A stretch of 64,000 bases of DNA, from contig CAZWDL010000016.1 of NCBI GenBank assembly GCA_964632995.1, positions 1 through 64,000 on the forward strand, in the 5' to 3' direction. The stretch is from CAZWDL01 sp964632995. GTDB taxonomy: Bacteria; Bacteroidota; Bacteroidia; Chitinophagales; Saprospiraceae. The position numbers and the translations under genes are program-made. Below, piece by piece: positions 9,466-17,339 of this stretch (the stretch's first letter is position 1; the number at the start of each line of letters is the position of its first letter). The notes below the pieces were generated by a model. It worked only from the letters and a program-made list of their open reading frames with translations, searched no databases and had not been told where the DNA came from.

Positions 9466-10935
9466 TTATGGTTTCCGTGATTCCTTCCTTCGCAGCTCGT
9501 ACAAATCCTGGCGGCGGTCCTTCAGTGTTTGAACGCTGCCGTGAGCGTGGAGTTCTTTGAGTAATTCGAGGTTGACATCGGCGACGAGGGTCATTTCTGT
9601 ATTGGGCGTAGCTTCTGCTACGACGGCATTGTTGGGGAATGAAAAATCAGAAGGAGAGAAGATGGCCGACTGGGCATACTGGATATCCATATTGTTGACC
9701 CGGGGTAGGTTGCCGACGCAGCCGGCGATGGCTACGTAGCACTCGTTTTCGATGGCCCGGGCCTGGGCGCAGTGCCGCACCCGGTTATAGCCGTTCTGGG
9801 TATCAGTGAGAAAGGGAACGAAGAGGAGCTGGGCGCCCTTTTCGGCGTTTAGGCGGGCCAGTTCGGGGAAGGCGATATCGTAGGATTGCAGAATGCCGAT
9901 GACTCCACAGTCAGTATCGAAAACGGCGATATCATCGCCGCCGACCATCCCCCAGGCCTGTACTTCGGCGGGGGTTGGATGGATGCGAAAACAGGCGTCA
10001 TAGGTGCCGTTGCGGCGGCAGAGGTAAGAGATGTTGAGCAGGCGGCCCGCTTCGTCGACGTAAGGCATGCTGCCGGCGATAATGTTGACATTGTAGGCCG
10101 TAGCGAAATCGAGGAAGCGCTGCCGCAGCGGTTCGGTAAAGCCGGCCAGTTCCCGGATGGCTTTGGCTTCCCCCAGGTGGTTGAAATCGGCCATAAGCGG
10201 CGCATTGAAGAATTCAGGAAAAAGGATGAAGTCCGATTTGTAGTCACTCACGGCGTCTACGAAAAACTCCACTTGTTCCACGAGGGCTTCGAAGTTGCGG
10301 AACAACCGCATCTGCCACTGCACGATGCCGATGCGCACCACTTCTTTCGGAGCATTGATCAGTTTTTCCTCTTCCTCGTAATAGATGTTGTTCCATTCCA
10401 GCAGGGTGGCGAACTCCCGCGACTCGGTATCTCCCTCCAGGTAACCTTTGAGAATCTTTTTGACGTGAAAATCATTGGAGAGCTGAAAGGTGAGGGTCGG
10501 ATCGTAAACCTCTTTAAGTTTGACGCGCTCGATATACTCTCGAGGACTGAGCCGGTCGGCGTAATTTTTATAATTGGGAATGCGTCCGCCCGCCATGATG
10601 GCGCGCAGGTTGAGGCTTTCGCAGAGCTCCTTGCGGGCGTCGTAGAGGCGGCGGCCGAGGCGCAGGCCGCGGTAGCCGGGATGTACGAACATTTCAATCC
10701 CGTAGAGCACATCTCCGTTGGGATCATGGGTGGTGAAGGTTTCGTCGGCGGTGATCTGTTCGTAGGTGTGCTTGTCGCCAAATTTGCTGTAATCGACAAT
10801 GATCGACAGGGCGCTGGCGACCACCTTACCGTCAACCAAAATACAGATCTGTCCTTCCGGAAAAACGTTGAGCAGCCGGCGCAGGGAATTGCGCTGCCAC
10901 TCGTCGCCGCCGATGCCGGAGTACGCCTCGCTCAT
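9466..10935 (-). CDS. GNAT acetyltransferase fused to carbon-nitrogen hydrolase (altered active site)
   Basis: This frame gives 489 residues. Residues 1-150 are most of a GNAT N-acetyltransferase domain (acetyl-CoA loop HPGYRGLRLGRRLYD). Residues 200-480 are a nitrilase-superfamily domain. The nitrilase catalytic triad is Glu-Lys-Cys. Here E241 is kept (FPEFF), but the Lys position is R317 (CFRIHPTP) and the Cys position is S351 (GILQSYDIAFPE). Known family members of this fusion are bifunctional in architecture but of unknown substrate. The first strand of the GNAT fold lies upstream of this start in the same frame, without an ATG, so the true 5' end is probably at 11053 after a one-base shift. 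Confidence 0.85.
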   Translation of the reverse strand: MSEAYSGIGGDEWQRNSLRRLLNVFPEGQICILVDGKVVASALSIIVDYSKFGDKHTYEQITADETFTTHDPNGDVLYGIEMFVHPGYRGLRLGRRLYDARKELCESLNLRAIMAGGRIPNYKNYADRLSPREYIERVKLKEVYDPTLTFQLSNDFHVKKILKGYLEGDTESREFATLLEWNNIYYEEEEKLINAPKEVVRIGIVQWQMRLFRNFEALVEQVEFFVDAVSDYKSDFILFPEFFNAPLMADFNHLGEAKAIRELAGFTEPLRQRFLDFATAYNVNIIAGSMPYVDEAGRLLNISYLCRRNGTYDACFRIHPTPAEVQAWGMVGGDDIAVFDTDCGVIGILQSYDIAFPELARLNAEKGAQLLFVPFLTDTQNGYNRVRHCAQARAIENECYVAIAGCVGNLPRVNNMDIQYAQSAIFSPSDFSFPNNAVVAEATPNTEMTLVADVNLELLKELHAHGSVQTLKDRRQDLYELRRKESRKP

Positions 10936-11053
10936 AGCCTGATTGAGCGCGAGGTAGTCTTGGTAGCGCAGATTGCGCAGTTCTATCTTTCTGGATGTTT
11001 CGATGATCTTGCTTTTGATTGCTGTAAAATAAAGTTTTAAATCTTTTTTCCAT
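10936..11053 (-). other. Probable out-of-frame 5' end of the GNAT/nitrilase gene
   Basis: The in-frame sequence upstream of 10935 reads ...KIELRNLRYQDYLALNQAM, a typical start of a GNAT domain, but has no ATG, GTG or TTG start. An ATG at 11053 is in another frame. Removing one base from the A6 tract (T6 on the plus strand, around 11043-11048) would join the two into one continuous protein beginning MEKDLKLYF. This may be a sequence error, a real mutation or a slippery site. Confidence 0.55.
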
Positions 11054-11107
11054 TCAGGCGTGACCTTTTCTTCCTTCCCAGTCTATTCCTTGCAAAAAAA
11101 AATCCTT

Positions 11108-11280
11108 GACTAAGTACACTGTAAATTAAGTTCTTTCGTGTTTTGGGATGGGCATTTTGGTGAAAGGCAAGGCGCGAGGAGTGAGGGTAGCCGTAGCTAC
11201 CTGATCGATCGAGCAACGCAGCATTTCGCCAAAAGGCACTGCCAAAACTGGACGCTACTTAGTTTACAGTGTACTAAGTG
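11108..11280. mobile_element. About 170-bp palindromic element, MITE-like
   Basis: The ends are imperfect inverted repeats: CTAAGTACACTGTAAATTAAGT at 11110-11131 matches the reverse complement of 11259-11280 at 20 of 22 bases. Complementarity continues inward (ATTTTGGTGAAA against TTTCGCCAAAA) to a centre around GGTAGCCGTAGCTACC. No transposase is encoded. This is the structure of a non-autonomous miniature inverted-repeat element or a long REP-like palindrome. I could not identify a clear target-site duplication. Confidence 0.65.
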
Positions 11281-11390
11281 CAGGGAATTTAATCTTGTCG
11301 GATCAAAGAGACGTCAGAAACCAGATATCAGACGCCAGACCTTCCCAAAGAGGAGTATCCGGTCGTCAAAACTTCATTCCTTGTACTTAA

Positions 11391-11445
11391 TGCCGAAGGC
11401 ACCAGCGATCCCGGAGGGACTGTTGATCAACAACCAAAGAAATAT
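11391..11445. repeat. Dispersed intergenic repeat, TGCCGAAGGCACCAG type
   Basis: The string TGCCGAAGGCACCAG followed by CGGAGGGACTGTTGATCAAC has the look of the short extragenic repeats seen in some Bacteroidota. Related cores are at 6305-6320 (TGCCGGAGGCACTAG) and 40799-40815 (inverted and palindromic). It lies between the palindromic element and a small gene. Confidence 0.45.
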
Positions 11446-11487
11446 GGCGCGACCAGACAAAACCGCAAACATCCCCGCCGGGGAGAA

Positions 11488-11619
11488 ATGGAAGACAAGC
11501 CTAAGAAGCACAAACGGCCCCAGGTAAAAACCAGGCCCAAACACCTCAAACAATGGCTCATGGATGCCGACGAGGACCTGGGAGTTGATGATTTCTTCAA
11601 ACCTAAAAACGGTAAATAA
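11488..11619 (+). CDS. Small basic-to-acidic protein, 43 residues
   Basis: ATG at 11488, TAA at 11617. The product starts with a Lys/Arg/Pro/His-rich half (MEDKPKKHKRPQVKTRPKHL) and ends with an acidic, aromatic half (MDADEDLGVDDFF). The frame stays open further upstream without a standard start, so the N-terminus could be longer. The composition is clearly protein-like, unlike the overlapping frame that crosses the palindromic element. I do not recognise a family. It is 35 bases upstream of the 2OG oxygenase and may be co-transcribed with it. Confidence 0.45.
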   Translation: MEDKPKKHKRPQVKTRPKHLKQWLMDADEDLGVDDFFKPKNGK

Positions 11620-11654
11620 CCCACCCAGGTTTTCCGGGCATCAAGATTTGATTC

Positions 11655-12326
11655 ATGCAGGCAGCTATTGTAGAACAAGAAGCACTATTTGAACGCATTG
11701 CCGCTGGGCTGAGCGGACCGGGCTATATTATCATCGATCACTTTCTCAGCGAGGTAGAAGTACAGACCCTGCTGGACCGGGCCGCCGGCCAGTTTAGTGA
11801 TGGAGGATTTAAAAAGGCAGGTATTGGCCGGCAGCTGCAACTCAATGAGCATATTCGCGGTGATTACATCAGCTGGATCGACCGGCAGCAGCTGCATCCT
11901 TCCTGTCACTTTTTTCTGGACCGCGTGGAGGCGCTGTCCCGCTACCTAAACCGCCGTTGCTTTATGGGCATACGTGATGCCGAGTTCCACTTCGCCATCT
12001 ATCCGCAAGGAGCCGGCTATCAACGACACCTCGATGTATTCCGCCATACCAGCGACCGGGTCGTGTCAATGATCACCTACCTAAATGTAGCCTGGCAGGA
12101 AGCCGACGGTGGAGCGCTTCGAATTTACGGTGAGTCGGAAACGGGTGAAGAAAACAGCCTGGATGTCCTGCCCCTGGCTGGTCGCGCAGTCCTTTTCCTC
12201 AGTGATCAGGTGGAGCACGCCGTTTTGCCGGCGCGCTGCGAGCGCTACAGCATCACCGGCTGGATGAAAAACAGCCTTCCCCTGGGGGGACAACCCTTGT
12301 TCGATGCCCCAGCGAATATCGCCTGA
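11655..12326 (+). CDS. 2-oxoglutarate/Fe(II) oxygenase, prolyl-hydroxylase (PHD/PPHD) type
   Basis: A 223-residue dioxygenase. The iron ligands are H125, D127 (YQRHLD) and H188, and R197 should bind 2-oxoglutarate. The segment IRGDYISWID (68-77), the GYxRHxD strand and the GGALRIY strand match the layout of HIF prolyl hydroxylases and the Pseudomonas enzyme PPHD, which hydroxylates a proline in elongation factor Tu. The reaction uses O2 and 2-oxoglutarate and yields a hydroxylated residue, CO2 and succinate. The protein substrate here is unknown. It is followed after 114 bases by a SET-domain protein on the same strand, suggesting a pair of protein-modifying enzymes. Confidence 0.85.
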   Translation: MQAAIVEQEALFERIAAGLSGPGYIIIDHFLSEVEVQTLLDRAAGQFSDGGFKKAGIGRQLQLNEHIRGDYISWIDRQQLHPSCHFFLDRVEALSRYLNRRCFMGIRDAEFHFAIYPQGAGYQRHLDVFRHTSDRVVSMITYLNVAWQEADGGALRIYGESETGEENSLDVLPLAGRAVLFLSDQVEHAVLPARCERYSITGWMKNSLPLGGQPLFDAPANIA

Positions 12327-12382
12327 TCACCGCTGATTAGAAGATCATTTTTTCAAATTTTAACGGATGGCAGAGCGCTTAT

Positions 12383-12409
12383 CCCGGATTGTTCACGGAT
12401 AATCCCGGG
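12383..12409. repeat. Palindromic repeat CCCGGATTGTTCACGGATAATCCCGGG
   Basis: An imperfect hairpin between the 2OG oxygenase and SET genes. The sequence matches the arm of the larger inverted repeat at 29921-29976 (CCCGGATTATTCATGGAT), so the two belong to one dispersed family. Confidence 0.5.
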
Positions 12410-12440
12410 TCAGGGTTTGCTATTTAAAATTTAAGACCCA

Positions 12441-13079
12441 ATGATACATCCCAAAACGCGTCTTCAATACATCGATGACCATATCGGTTATGGGGTATTC
12501 GCCGTGGAATCTATTCCCGCAGGAACGATTGTATACGTAAAGGACTCACTGGAAATAGAAATCACACCCGAGGAATTCCGGACAATGGAACCGGAAATGA
12601 AACGGATTGCCGAAAAATATTCCTACATCGATGAGCGGGGAGTGCGCATCGTGAGCTGGGATTTCGCCAAATTTGTCAACCACTGCTGTCAGGGCAACAC
12701 GATGAGCACCGGCTACGGCTTCGAAATTGCTATTCGCGACATCGCTGCGGGAGAACAGATCACCGATGAATACGGAATTTTTAACCTGGAATCGGACATG
12801 GAGGTCAGCTGTGATCAGCCCGGGTGCCGGCGCTACATCAGAAATACCGATTTCGACCGCTATTACCGGGAATGGGATGGCAAAATCCGCCCCGCGCTCG
12901 CTTCCGTCTTCGACGTCGAACAACCCCTCTTCTCACTTATTGACGATGCTACTATGGAAGCGCTGATCGATTTTGTACAGGACAGCGGTACTTACCGGTC
13001 TGTTTATGAGCTGCGTTATCACCGGGCGTCTTCCTCGGCCGGTAACAGCACCCACTCGAAAAGGGCAATGGAAAGTTGA
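12441..13079 (+). CDS. SET-domain protein (probable protein-lysine methyltransferase)
   Basis: A 212-residue protein. The SET signature is complete in order: GYGVFA (16-21), FVNHCCQGN (78-86, the SAM-binding NH pair) and DEYG (109-112, catalytic Tyr). A post-SET-like cysteine pair follows (C124, C129). SET enzymes transfer a methyl group from SAM to lysine side chains of proteins. The stretch after residue 140 is an unassigned helical tail. It is cytoplasmic, follows the hydroxylase gene, and precedes the serine biosynthesis fusion on the same strand. The substrate is unknown. Confidence 0.85.
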   Translation: MIHPKTRLQYIDDHIGYGVFAVESIPAGTIVYVKDSLEIEITPEEFRTMEPEMKRIAEKYSYIDERGVRIVSWDFAKFVNHCCQGNTMSTGYGFEIAIRDIAAGEQITDEYGIFNLESDMEVSCDQPGCRRYIRNTDFDRYYREWDGKIRPALASVFDVEQPLFSLIDDATMEALIDFVQDSGTYRSVYELRYHRASSSAGNSTHSKRAMES

Positions 13080-13185
13080 TCAGGCAGGAAACGGGGGGCT
13101 TCCCGCTACAAGGCCGCTTGTTGAAATTCTTGGTTTGAAAACCAACAACGCTGGAGTTTATATCCTCTGCCATACCATTTATCTT

Positions 13186-13213
13186 TACCTTTGCCGCCGA
13201 AAATAATTTCGGC
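13186..13213 (+). promoter_or_regulatory. Possible -7 box and hairpin before the serine-synthesis gene
   Basis: TACCTTTG at 13186-13193 matches the Bacteroidota -7 consensus TAnnTTTG. A hairpin with arms GCCGAAA and TTTCGGC (13196-13213) lies directly before the ATG at 13218. No convincing TTG is found at the expected upstream distance, so this is a weak call. Confidence 0.35.
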
Positions 13214-13217
13214 AATC

Positions 13218-15122
13218 ATGGCAGATCAAATTTCCGGCGCGTACAACATCATCATCGATTTTGACAGCACCTTCATGCAGGTGGAAGCCCTGGAGGAACT
13301 GGCGGATATCGTCCTGAAAGGCGATTCCGCCAAACCGCAGGTGCTGGAGGAGATTAAACGGATAACCAATCTGGGGGTGGACGGCAAAATCACCTTCAAC
13401 GAGTCGCTGTCCAGCCGGCTGTCCCTCCTCAAAATTCACCGGGAACACCTGGAGAAACTCATACGCCGGCTGAAGCGCAAGGTCTCCGTTTCGTTCTCCC
13501 GTAACAAGGAATTTTTTAAAAAGTACGAAGGGCACATTTTTATCATCTCCAACGGCTTCAAGGAATTTATTGATCCGGTGGCGGCGCGCTACGGTATCGA
13601 TAGCGAGCACGTACTGGCCAACACTTTTCTCTTTGATGATGAAGGCTGGGTGACGGGCTTCGACGAAGACAATCCTCTGGCGCACAGTAAGGGAAAGTCA
13701 CGACGCCTCAAAGAACTCGATCTCGACGGCGAGATCTACGTCATTGGAGACGCCTACACCGACTTCGAGATGGTCGAGGCGGGGATCGCCCACAAGTTTT
13801 TCATGTTCACCGAAAATGTTTTTCGCGAAAGCATTCGGGAAAAAGCGGATCACGTGACGCCTAGCTTCGACGAGTTCCTCTACGTCAACCAGATGCCCAG
13901 AGCGCTGTCCTATCCCAAAAACCGGATAAGGGTATTGTTGCTGGACGATATCCATTCCGGCGCGCAGGAGGTCTTCGAGCGAGAAGGCTACCAGGTGGAA
14001 TCCATAAGCGAAAACCTGCCGGAAGAAGAACTCTGCCGGCGCGTCAAGGGCGTATCCATCCTCGGCATCCGCTCCCGCACGCTCATCACGCCGCGTGTGC
14101 TTCGCCACGCCAATCGGCTGATGGCTATCGGCGCCTTCAGTGTGACTACCAAGCTCATCGACCTGGAAGCCTGCGCCGGCCAGGGCGTCATTGTCTTCAA
14201 CGCCCCCTACACCAATACCCGCTCACAGGTGGAACTGGCGCTGGGCCAGATTATCATGCTGCTGCGCCGGGTGCCCTTCTTCAACCGGGAAATGCACGCC
14301 GGCCGCTGGCGTAAGTCTTCGGCCAACAGTTACGAAATCAGGGGTAAGAAACTGGGCATCGTCGGCTACGGACATGGAGGCCAGCAGCTGTCAGTACTGG
14401 CCGAAGCCATGGGGATGGATGTCTACTTCTACGATCTGGTGGAAAAACCGGCGCTGGGCAACGCCACCAAATGCTATTCTTTAAAAGAACTGCTGCGGAA
14501 AGTGGATGTGGTCTCTCTGCACATCGATAACAGTCCCGAAAATGAGGGCTTTTTCAAAAAGGCCCAGTTTAAAGCTATGCGCGATAACAGTATCCTCATC
14601 AATCTGAGCAACGGCTCGGCGGTGAAACTGAAAGAACTGGTCGCCAACCTGAAATCCGGCAAGCTGCTGGGAGCCGCACTTGACGTCTTCCCGGAAGAAC
14701 CTCCAACCGACAACGAGGATTTCCAATCCGTGCTGCAGGGGATGGACAATGTCCTGCTCACGCCCCATATCGCGGGCGCTACCCAGGAGGCCAACGAAAG
14801 TACGGCCGGCTACGTGCCCCAGCGCATCATCGATTACATCAACACCGGCGACTCCTTTCAGAGCATCAATTTCCCGGAACTGCGGCTGCCCGCTCAGCGC
14901 AAGGCGCATCGCCTGATTCACGTACACGAAAACCGCCCCGGCATGCTGGCCCGGATCAACTCTTTGCTCGCCGAACACCAGATCAATATTCTCGGGCAGT
15001 ACCTTAAAACCAACGCCGCCATCGGCTACGTGATTACCGATATCGATAAGCGGTACGGCGAGGAGGTGCTCGAGGCGCTAAGGGGCATCGAGCATACGAT
15101 TAAGTTCCGGGTGTTGTATTAA
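13218..15122 (+). CDS. serA: Fused phosphoserine phosphatase-like HAD domain and 3-phosphoglycerate dehydrogenase
   Basis: A 634-residue fusion; the ATG at 13218 begins directly before the first HAD strand. Residues 1-220 form a SerB-like HAD phosphatase: nucleophile D14 in DFDST, ISNG motif, conserved Lys, and GDAYTDFEM metal motif. Residues 235-550 are D-3-phosphoglycerate dehydrogenase: NAD loop GYGHGG, substrate Arg in NTRSQVELALG, DVFPEEP and the catalytic His in TPHIAGAT. Residues 560-634 are an ACT domain (HVHENRPGMLARIN), the usual serine feedback site. It would therefore catalyse the first and third steps of serine synthesis on one chain; the middle aminotransferase is not adjacent. 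It is cytoplasmic. Confidence 0.9.
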   Translation: MADQISGAYNIIIDFDSTFMQVEALEELADIVLKGDSAKPQVLEEIKRITNLGVDGKITFNESLSSRLSLLKIHREHLEKLIRRLKRKVSVSFSRNKEFFKKYEGHIFIISNGFKEFIDPVAARYGIDSEHVLANTFLFDDEGWVTGFDEDNPLAHSKGKSRRLKELDLDGEIYVIGDAYTDFEMVEAGIAHKFFMFTENVFRESIREKADHVTPSFDEFLYVNQMPRALSYPKNRIRVLLLDDIHSGAQEVFEREGYQVESISENLPEEELCRRVKGVSILGIRSRTLITPRVLRHANRLMAIGAFSVTTKLIDLEACAGQGVIVFNAPYTNTRSQVELALGQIIMLLRRVPFFNREMHAGRWRKSSANSYEIRGKKLGIVGYGHGGQQLSVLAEAMGMDVYFYDLVEKPALGNATKCYSLKELLRKVDVVSLHIDNSPENEGFFKKAQFKAMRDNSILINLSNGSAVKLKELVANLKSGKLLGAALDVFPEEPPTDNEDFQSVLQGMDNVLLTPHIAGATQEANESTAGYVPQRIIDYINTGDSFQSINFPELRLPAQRKAHRLIHVHENRPGMLARINSLLAEHQINILGQYLKTNAAIGYVITDIDKRYGEEVLEALRGIEHTIKFRVLY

Positions 15123-15129
15123 AAGTTGA

Positions 15130-15792
15130 TCACTCCTTCTTCTTTTCTTCTTTCTCCGCTTTCGGTGGCGTGGGTTTCCAGTCGTAGATACCCACAAAAA
15201 TGCGTTGCAGGTCTTTCGACCAAATGGGCCGGTAAGTTTCCTTGATGCGCATGGCGTCGGGAAATCCCTCCTGCGTTGCAGGGTCGAAGATCAGGTGTTC
15301 CGGATTGTCGTCGTAGATGCCGGAAAAAGCATGGATGCGGTGATTGTCTTCTTCGAAGCTGGTATCGGGGTAGGCCTGCAGAAAGATCAGTGCTTCGCCT
15401 TATTCTTCCTCGCCGCTCTGCAGCCGGAGCAGTTTCATTTTGTACTCTACGGGCTGCTTTTTCTTTTCCATCTGTTCGCGCTGTTTTTCCGTATACTCGA
15501 TCCGGAAAGCGGCCCATTTGCTGTCAGGACTGAATTGTACATTGGCGCCCAGGGCGAACTGATAGGCTTTGTCTGTGGTCGTGCTGCGCAGGTGCAGGGT
15601 ATCGTTTTCGTTCTGCAGGCTTACCTCGTAGGCAACCCAGCTGCCGTCGTCCGAGAGGGTCGGCCAGCCGAGGCGCTCCCAGGTGTCGTAGTCGTCGGTC
15701 GTCAGTGTGGGCAGGGTATCCTGGGCGGTCAAGGAGAGCGGCACTACTCCAAAGAGAAGGACGCTGATGGCAAAGCGGGTCAGGGAATTCAT
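15130..15792 (-). pseudogene. Remnant of an S9-family (prolyl oligopeptidase-like) peptidase
   Basis: It starts at the ATG at 15792 with a signal peptide ending in LTAQ, followed by about 110 residues of beta-propeller (WPTLSDDGSWVAYE). An in-frame TAA occurs after QSGEEE (about 15403). Beyond it the same frame stays open to a TGA at 15130 and reads as a later propeller segment (EALIFLQAYPDTSFEEDNHR). The family is usually 700-950 residues with a C-terminal alpha/beta hydrolase domain carrying Ser-Asp-His. Here the middle of the propeller and the whole catalytic domain are missing. The remnant ends 8 bases from the convergent serA fusion. I conclude it is a decaying gene. Confidence 0.7.
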
Positions 15793-15869
15793 TTTCTTGT
15801 GTTGGTTGTTATTACAGTGATGTTCTCCCAATAAGGAGGAATTTTTTTTATGCTCTTTAACGATTGTCT

Positions 15870-17024
15870 CTACATATTATTCAATACCTCTGCCAGCTGT
15901 TTCATATCCCTCTCCGTATTGTAAAAATGCGGCGCCACACGCAGATAGCCGCCGCGAGCAGAGCAGGCTGTTTTTTTCTGTTTCAGCACCTCCGTCAGTC
16001 CTTCCAGGTCATGGTAAGTGAGCGAAAGGATGCCGGAGCGGTGTGGCTTTTCAAACACCAGGGGTTTAAAGGCCGGATTGTCCAGGTTTTCCAGAAAAAT
16101 GTCCTGAAGGCGAAGGATTTCGTCAAACAGCGCTTCGGCGCCGTAGTGGGCGTGGATCTCCTGCACAGCCATGCGCAGGGCCGAGAGCACGATAACGGGC
16201 GAGGAGCTGTACTCGAATCGCTTGGCGCTCTCGTACGGATGCCAGCTGTGATCGAGGAAGTCCATACCCTGTTGCATCATCTCGGCGCCCACCTGTACGG
16301 GCTGCAGTTTCGCCCGGAAATCGGGTGAAGTGTAAAACAGACCGGTGCCGAAGGGCCCCATCAGCCATTTCCAGCCGGCGGAGGCCAGCGCGGCGATGTG
16401 GTATTTTTCCGGATCGATGGGCATGCTGCCCAGGCTTTGGGCGGCGTCGATGATCAGGTCGATATCGTTTTCTTTGCACAAGTTGCCCAGTGCAGCGAGA
16501 TCGGCAGCGTAACCGCTGGTGAATTGCACGTGGCTCAGCGCGATGACTTTCGTTTTGGGCGTGATAGCCCGTTCCAGTTGCTTCATCGACCAGCTACCGG
16601 GCAGGTTGGTGTCGATGTCGGCGCGGGAGGGGATGTTGTCGAGCAACTTCAGTTTTACTCCTCTACGTTCCTGTAGCCGCCAGGGGTAGTGGTTGGCCGG
16701 ATACTCGTGCAGGTAGGAGATCACCTCGTCGCCGGGCTCAAAGGGATAGCCGTTAGCTACCATCGACAGCGCCTCGGAGGTGTTCTTTACCGCCGCCATG
16801 TTCTCGGGCCGGGTATGCAGCAGTTGGGCGCTGTACAGTTTGAGTTGTTCCAGCTCTTCGAAGTAGTAGCGGCCGAAACTGGTGAATCCCTTGTACTGCT
16901 GTTCCCGGATCAGCTCCACGGATCGCTCGGCGCCCCGGCTGTACAGCGGAGAGATGCTGCAGTGCGCCAGAAAGGTCATTTTGTTTTTGATGGGAAAAAG
17001 GTCTGCGGATTTGTCGAAAGTCAT
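15870..17024 (-). CDS. Class V PLP-dependent aminotransferase (cysteine desulfurase/epimerase-like)
   Basis: A 384-residue fold-type I PLP enzyme. The cofactor lysine is K219 in SAGWKWLMGPFG, with D193 in IIDAAQSLGS stacking behind the ring. The overall pattern (LSHVQFTSGYAADL) is that of the class V group, which includes cysteine desulfurases, isopenicillin epimerase-like proteins and serine-glyoxylate aminotransferases. There is no mobile Cys loop typical of a housekeeping desulfurase, and no Fe-S assembly genes lie nearby. The substrate is not assignable. It is cytoplasmic and apparently monocistronic. Confidence 0.82.
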   Translation of the reverse strand: MTFDKSADLFPIKNKMTFLAHCSISPLYSRGAERSVELIREQQYKGFTSFGRYYFEELEQLKLYSAQLLHTRPENMAAVKNTSEALSMVANGYPFEPGDEVISYLHEYPANHYPWRLQERRGVKLKLLDNIPSRADIDTNLPGSWSMKQLERAITPKTKVIALSHVQFTSGYAADLAALGNLCKENDIDLIIDAAQSLGSMPIDPEKYHIAALASAGWKWLMGPFGTGLFYTSPDFRAKLQPVQVGAEMMQQGMDFLDHSWHPYESAKRFEYSSSPVIVLSALRMAVQEIHAHYGAEALFDEILRLQDIFLENLDNPAFKPLVFEKPHRSGILSLTYHDLEGLTEVLKQKKTACSARGGYLRVAPHFYNTERDMKQLAEVLNNM

Positions 17025-17339
17025 AGTGCAGTGCTTGTCTTTTCAATGAAGAATCTGCGTAAAAATAAAGAAATTGGGGGAGGGCTGTTCCTGTCAGGGG
17101 AAATTTGCATGTGATTTCCGGCTTTTCTGCCTATTCGGAAGGAATCGTGGTTGTATCTTATACATCACTAGTTCAATTTGCCGTGTAATTATAAACGCTT
17201 GATAACCAGATTTGTCAAAAACCGGAAATCGAGAACGGTCCCTGCCGCATTCATGAACAGCTTCACTCTTCAGGGCAGGATGCTCAATTAACGTATTAAC
17301 AGTATACCGTTGCACATCCATTGATCAAATTTTTGAACT

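Noticed and set aside
10832..11053. 73-codon minus-strand frame starting at the ATG at 11053
   Set aside because: Not treated as its own gene: only its start appears genuine, and after the A6 tract the adjacent frame encodes the GNAT domain.
11138..11527. 129-codon plus-strand frame across the palindromic element
   Set aside because: Most of it lies within the MITE-like repeat and the dispersed repeat; the small ORF at 11488 in another frame is more protein-like.
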